The notes under the pieces are model-generated. The model searched no databases and was not told the origin of the DNA. It was given only the letters and a program-made list of their open reading frames with translations. A stretch of DNA of 17,124 nucleotides. Source: Candidatus Sericytochromatia bacterium. GTDB lineage: Bacteria > Cyanobacteriota > Sericytochromatia > UBA7694. The DNA lies in contig CAJYHH010000894.1 of the NCBI GenBank assembly GCA_913773825.1, forward strand, positions 1-17,124, written 5' to 3'. Of the stretch, positions 14,378-17,124 are shown piece after piece. Numbering within the stretch: the first letter of the stretch is position 1; each line of letters starts with the position of its first letter. The translations under genes were made by a program, and so were the position numbers.

Positions 14378-14559
14378 CTAATTGATTTTTTAGCACTACT
14401 CACACAATATTTACATCCGCTTAGACTTATAAAAAAGCCGTTAATACTCTGACAAGATAACGTTTTTTGCATAGAAATCAAGCTTGGGCTCCCTTACGAT
14501 AAGATCAGTTATTGCTAAGTACGCATACAGCAGTTAGATGATCGCCAGGGGAGAAAAGT

Positions 14560-15225
14560 ATGAAAGAACAAACGTCACGTCAGGAACTTGATAATAAGCT
14601 CTATAAGGTTTACCGCGTCAGCATGTACGCTTTTGGAGCGCTTGTAGCGGGGGCTATTTTAGGCGGAACCTGGTTTGGTTTACAGATGATTCAAAAACAT
14701 GACCAGAAGTATAGTGCTGAACGTGAGGTCAAAGTTAAAACCAGTGGTCCGGCTTTAGCCAATCCGTTTAGAGACGCCGCAACGGTTCAATTTCGTCTAC
14801 CTTACTTACATGGCGCCGATCCCAATACTATCCGCTATATCAGCGCTATTTCTCAGCAACAAACCGGTAAAATTCGCGACGGTTTTAAAGTGAATGGCGA
14901 ATATCGCTCAGGCAGCATTAAACAAAACGTTGATATGGCGCTCTCTTGTAAAGGCGCCCTTTGCCATCTTGAGTTTACTTTACCCGCTCGCTTGGTGTTA
15001 ACCCCTCAATTTGATGGCAAACGCTTTAAGTACCCCAAACGCAGCTTTCAGGTTGCCAGCCATGGCTATGTTTTTGAAGTCCTAGACTCTGAACTGGGCG
15101 GCATTCACCCTGAAGGTAACGCAAATGTAGCGGCCTTTAGCGAAAACCTGAACGTCAAACCTTATTATCGCGAAGCCTTTTACGACGCCAAAGGGAAATG
15201 GATTCAGCCTGAAACCCGTAAATAA
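14560..15225 (+). CDS. Unrecognised single-pass membrane protein
   Basis: 221 residues, family not recognised. A short charged cytoplasmic N-terminus (1-19) is followed by one membrane helix (about 21-43, FGALVAGAILGGTWFGLQM). The rest, about 170 residues, is expected to lie outside the inner membrane. That part looks beta-rich (ATVQFRLPYLHG, CHLEFTLPARLVLTP, SFQVASHGYVFEVLD). It has one closely spaced Cys pair, Cys130 and Cys135 (CKGALC), which could form a disulfide; these are its only cysteines. The start is firm: AGGGGAG six bases before the ATG. It stands alone, converging on the subtilase gene with only 31 bases between the two stops and no obvious terminator there. Confidence 0.75.
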   Translation: MKEQTSRQELDNKLYKVYRVSMYAFGALVAGAILGGTWFGLQMIQKHDQKYSAEREVKVKTSGPALANPFRDAATVQFRLPYLHGADPNTIRYISAISQQQTGKIRDGFKVNGEYRSGSIKQNVDMALSCKGALCHLEFTLPARLVLTPQFDGKRFKYPKRSFQVASHGYVFEVLDSELGGIHPEGNANVAAFSENLNVKPYYREAFYDAKGKWIQPETRK

Positions 15226-15256
15226 GCGGCAGGCTTAGCTCTAAAGGTTTAAAAAA

Positions 15257-16522
15257 CTATTCCAGCACGGCCCGGGCGATATCCACACGCCCGTGGCCGG
15301 CGTATTTATCTTTACCCGTCATAATCACATCTTTAGCTGTACGTTCAAGCTGAGCCCGAACCTGAGCTTGAGTCCAGTCTGGATGCTGACTGCGCACCAG
15401 AGCAGCGGCGGCAGTAACAAACGGTGCCGCCATCGATGTACCTTCCATAATGCGATAGCCATTACCTTTCGACATCGGATAAGTCGATAAAATTGCTTTA
15501 CCCGGCGCCGCAATATCTACCCAATCGCCAAAAGTCGAAAAACTCGCCCAGCCATCAATATCCGTTGTGGCAGCCACCCCAATTGCTTCTTCTGAAGCAC
15601 CTGGATAATACTGAGTATCTTCTTTGCCCGAATTACCGACTGCGGCTACAAAAACCACGTCTTTGGCAATCGCATACTGATAAGCCGCTTTAGAAGCTTC
15701 GCCTTCCATGGGGCTTCCCCAACTTGCGTTAATCACTTTGGCGCCATGGTCTACAGCCCAGATCACAGCCGCCGCAGAGCGGGCGCCTTCAGAATGGCCA
15801 AAGTCATTAAAAATCCGCACAGGCATTAGTTTACAGCCCGGCGCCACACCCGCAACACCTATACCGTTATTGCTGCGAGCGCCAATCACGCCCGCAACGT
15901 GAGTACCATGGCCATACCCATCAACATTGCCTCCAGGAGCAGGTTCTTTGAGCGTAAAGTCAAAACCAGGCACTAACTGCCCCTGAAACTCAGGATGAGA
16001 ACCATCAATGCCTGAATCAACTACTGCGACAATCACTTCTGGACGCCCAGGCTGGGTGCGCCAGATTTTATCAGTACCTGTGACGGTAAAGCCGTATTGT
16101 GCGGGTAATAAGGGATCATCCGGCAGATCTGTGCGGGTACGGGGAGGCATTGACCCTGGTAAACGGGCTTCTTGGACAGGCAGAGTCAGACGGGTATTGG
16201 CTTCTGCCCAGAGCGAGCGTTCATCTCGACGCAAAACATCGACCCCGCTAGCGCCGCGAAAGAGATACATGTTTAAGCCAATTGGCATCACCAGTTCAAG
16301 GCGATTTTCACGCGCATATTGCTGGGGCGAGACACCGGCTTTGAGCCTGACAATTGTTTCACCGGCAATCGCCTGATTCCCAGGCTGTGCAGACGCTTGA
16401 CGCACACTATTCTGGCCTTGTAAACGGGTGTTTTGCCCCTGAATCGGTACAGTCTGGCTTTGGCAAGCAGCCAGTAAAAGTGTCAGGGCAAGGACAGAAT
16501 GAGAGCGAAAATGATTCAACAC
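15257..16522 (-). CDS. Second lipoprotein subtilisin-like serine peptidase (family S8)
   Basis: 421 residues. Lipobox LAAC (Cys20), then a Gln/Asn-rich linker containing a repeated QGQN. Residues about 54-113 are a prodomain of the fervidolysin type (GETIVRLKAG...MYLFRG), without the YAEPN ending. The peptidase domain (about 135-420) has the full triad: Asp169 (VVDSGIDGSHPE), His205 (GHGTHVAG), Ser363 (GTSMAAPFVT) and oxyanion Asn297 (AAVGNSG). The residue after GTSMAAP is Phe instead of the common His, which does not affect the triad. Expected to be an active envelope-anchored protease. It starts at GTG (16522), with GGAGG nine bases upstream. It is clearly related to, but diverged from, the subtilase at 9910-11328. 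It has no prodomain-only partner of its own within the window. Confidence 0.92.
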   Translation of the reverse strand: MLNHFRSHSVLALTLLLAACQSQTVPIQGQNTRLQGQNSVRQASAQPGNQAIAGETIVRLKAGVSPQQYARENRLELVMPIGLNMYLFRGASGVDVLRRDERSLWAEANTRLTLPVQEARLPGSMPPRTRTDLPDDPLLPAQYGFTVTGTDKIWRTQPGRPEVIVAVVDSGIDGSHPEFQGQLVPGFDFTLKEPAPGGNVDGYGHGTHVAGVIGARSNNGIGVAGVAPGCKLMPVRIFNDFGHSEGARSAAAVIWAVDHGAKVINASWGSPMEGEASKAAYQYAIAKDVVFVAAVGNSGKEDTQYYPGASEEAIGVAATTDIDGWASFSTFGDWVDIAAPGKAILSTYPMSKGNGYRIMEGTSMAAPFVTAAAALVRSQHPDWTQAQVRAQLERTAKDVIMTGKDKYAGHGRVDIARAVLE

Positions 16523-16531
16523 AGCGCGTAA

Positions 16532-16536
16532 CCTCC
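16532..16536 (-). promoter_or_regulatory. Ribosome binding site for the GTG-started subtilase
   Basis: GGAGG on the minus strand lies nine bases before the GTG at 16522 and decides for this non-ATG start. The next codon, TTG, is the only close alternative. Confidence 0.7.
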
Positions 16537-16702
16537 GGCGGTCTATCGGTTTATCTATTAAGCCAAATGAGAACTGTCATAACCGTAAAACCTTGATACA
16601 GGCAGTTTAGCAACACCTGTTCCGAATGGGGAGATAAGAATCAAGCAGCAGGAATTTTTCAAAATCCCATCACTCGCCATAGCCCTAGCGCCAGAAGCAC
16701 AC

Positions 16703-16708
16703 TAGAAT
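16703..16708 (+). promoter_or_regulatory. Candidate -10 box giving a leaderless start at 16715
   Basis: TAGAAT (five of six matches to TATAAT) ends six bases before the ATG at 16715. No Shine-Dalgarno site precedes the ATG. This is the same geometry as at 12245-12250. The -35 region (TAGCCC) is poor. Confidence 0.4.
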
Positions 16709-16714
16709 GGGCAT

Positions 16715-17124
16715 ATGCCTGATGTTTATTTGCCCGAAATTCACGCCACTGGTTTATTAGCTGCTTGCCGTCGCTTTGGTTTACCCGTCCCATCTGAAGC
16801 CAACTCAGAGCACCCCGCCACACACTGGCTGAGTCAGCCGCCAATCCAGCCAGACAGCCTGCAGAGTACTTTTAGCTGCCTGACAAGCACTGATCCAGCC
16901 AATACTAAAAACACTCAGATCTTGTCCTTGCCTGAGCCACTTGAAAGCTGGGGAGTTGCCAGACTTGAAGAGCATTATGATGAAGATCTGATCCAGCGCC
17001 CGAGTGATCCGGCCCCCTGGACTTTGTCTCGTCAGCAATCAGAGTCTGAGCACCAGCATCTGCGAACCCTTTTTGCTGACTTACGCCTGACCTTAGGTGA
17101 TCGAGATTGGCTGATTTTTTGGGG
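16715..17124 (+). CDS. Unrecognised protein, 3' part outside window
   Basis: An open frame of 136 codons runs from the ATG at 16715 to the window edge. The N-terminus reads MPDVYLPEIHATGLLAAC, with no signal peptide or membrane helix, and the visible part is polar and acidic with many Gln, Ser and Pro. No family is recognised. It diverges from the subtilase gene at 15257-16522. Codon use looks like the neighbouring genes, and no competing long frame exists on the other strand, which supports it being real. The alternative ATG at 16707 is in another frame and soon hits a stop. Confidence 0.6.
   Translation, partial: MPDVYLPEIHATGLLAACRRFGLPVPSEANSEHPATHWLSQPPIQPDSLQSTFSCLTSTDPANTKNTQILSLPEPLESWGVARLEEHYDEDLIQRPSDPAPWTLSRQQSESEHQHLRTLFADLRLTLGDRDWLIFW

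Noticed and set aside
1..17124. CRISPR array, tRNA, rRNA, insertion sequence or toxin-antitoxin pair
   Set aside because: No regularly spaced repeats of the right size, no cloverleaf or rRNA sequence, no transposase and no small paired genes were seen on either strand.

Overview
The window (17,124 bases, roughly 47-48% GC by eye) reads as chromosomal DNA of a diderm (Gram-negative-type) bacterium. The signs are a gene with tandem POTRA domains, three lipoproteins with clear lipoboxes, and a housekeeping GTPase gene (typA/BipA) with rho-independent terminators nearby. The lineage cannot be fixed from the sequence. The mix of many secreted subtilases and large unrecognised proteins would suit a deep-branching, poorly sampled group such as a non-photosynthetic relative of Cyanobacteria, but that is a guess. 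No tRNA, rRNA, CRISPR array, transposase or phage gene was seen.

Layout. 1-692 (-): start of a POTRA-domain protein, cut by the window edge. 887-2929 (-): an S12 beta-lactamase-fold membrane protein whose catalytic residues appear lost. 3031-3960 (-): an S51-type serine peptidase. 4186-6335 (+): a two-gene operon of unknown, probably surface or exported proteins, closed by a strong bidirectional terminator at 6380-6413. 6480-8264 (-): typA. 8553-12238 (-): three overlapping genes, transcribed 11306-12238, then 9910-11328, then 8553-9926. These are a secreted protein made of three subtilase-prodomain-like repeats and no protease, a lipoprotein subtilase, and a lipoprotein with two Ig-like carboxypeptidase-regulatory domains, a GATase-like domain and a terminal EF-hand-like loop. 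12313-13608 (-): a large unknown protein rich in Pro, Asn, Gly and Tyr. 13880-14305 (+): msrB. 14560-15225 (+): an unknown single-pass membrane protein. 15257-16522 (-): a second lipoprotein subtilase. 16715-17124 (+): start of an unknown gene, cut by the window edge.

How the genes may work together. The most striking unit is the overlapping trio at 8553-12238. The triple-prodomain protein looks like a dedicated folding chaperone or inhibitor acting in trans on the subtilase encoded next to it, and perhaps on the second subtilase at 15257-16522. The lipoprotein subtilases, the S51 peptidase and MsrB suggest investment in protein turnover and repair, much of it in the envelope. Four large proteins (1-692, 4186-5652, 5667-6335, 12313-13608) look like envelope or exported proteins but lack a normal Sec signal peptide. 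Two genes (11306-12238 and the one starting at 16715) lack a Shine-Dalgarno site and have a -10-like hexamer exactly six bases before the ATG, which fits leaderless transcripts.
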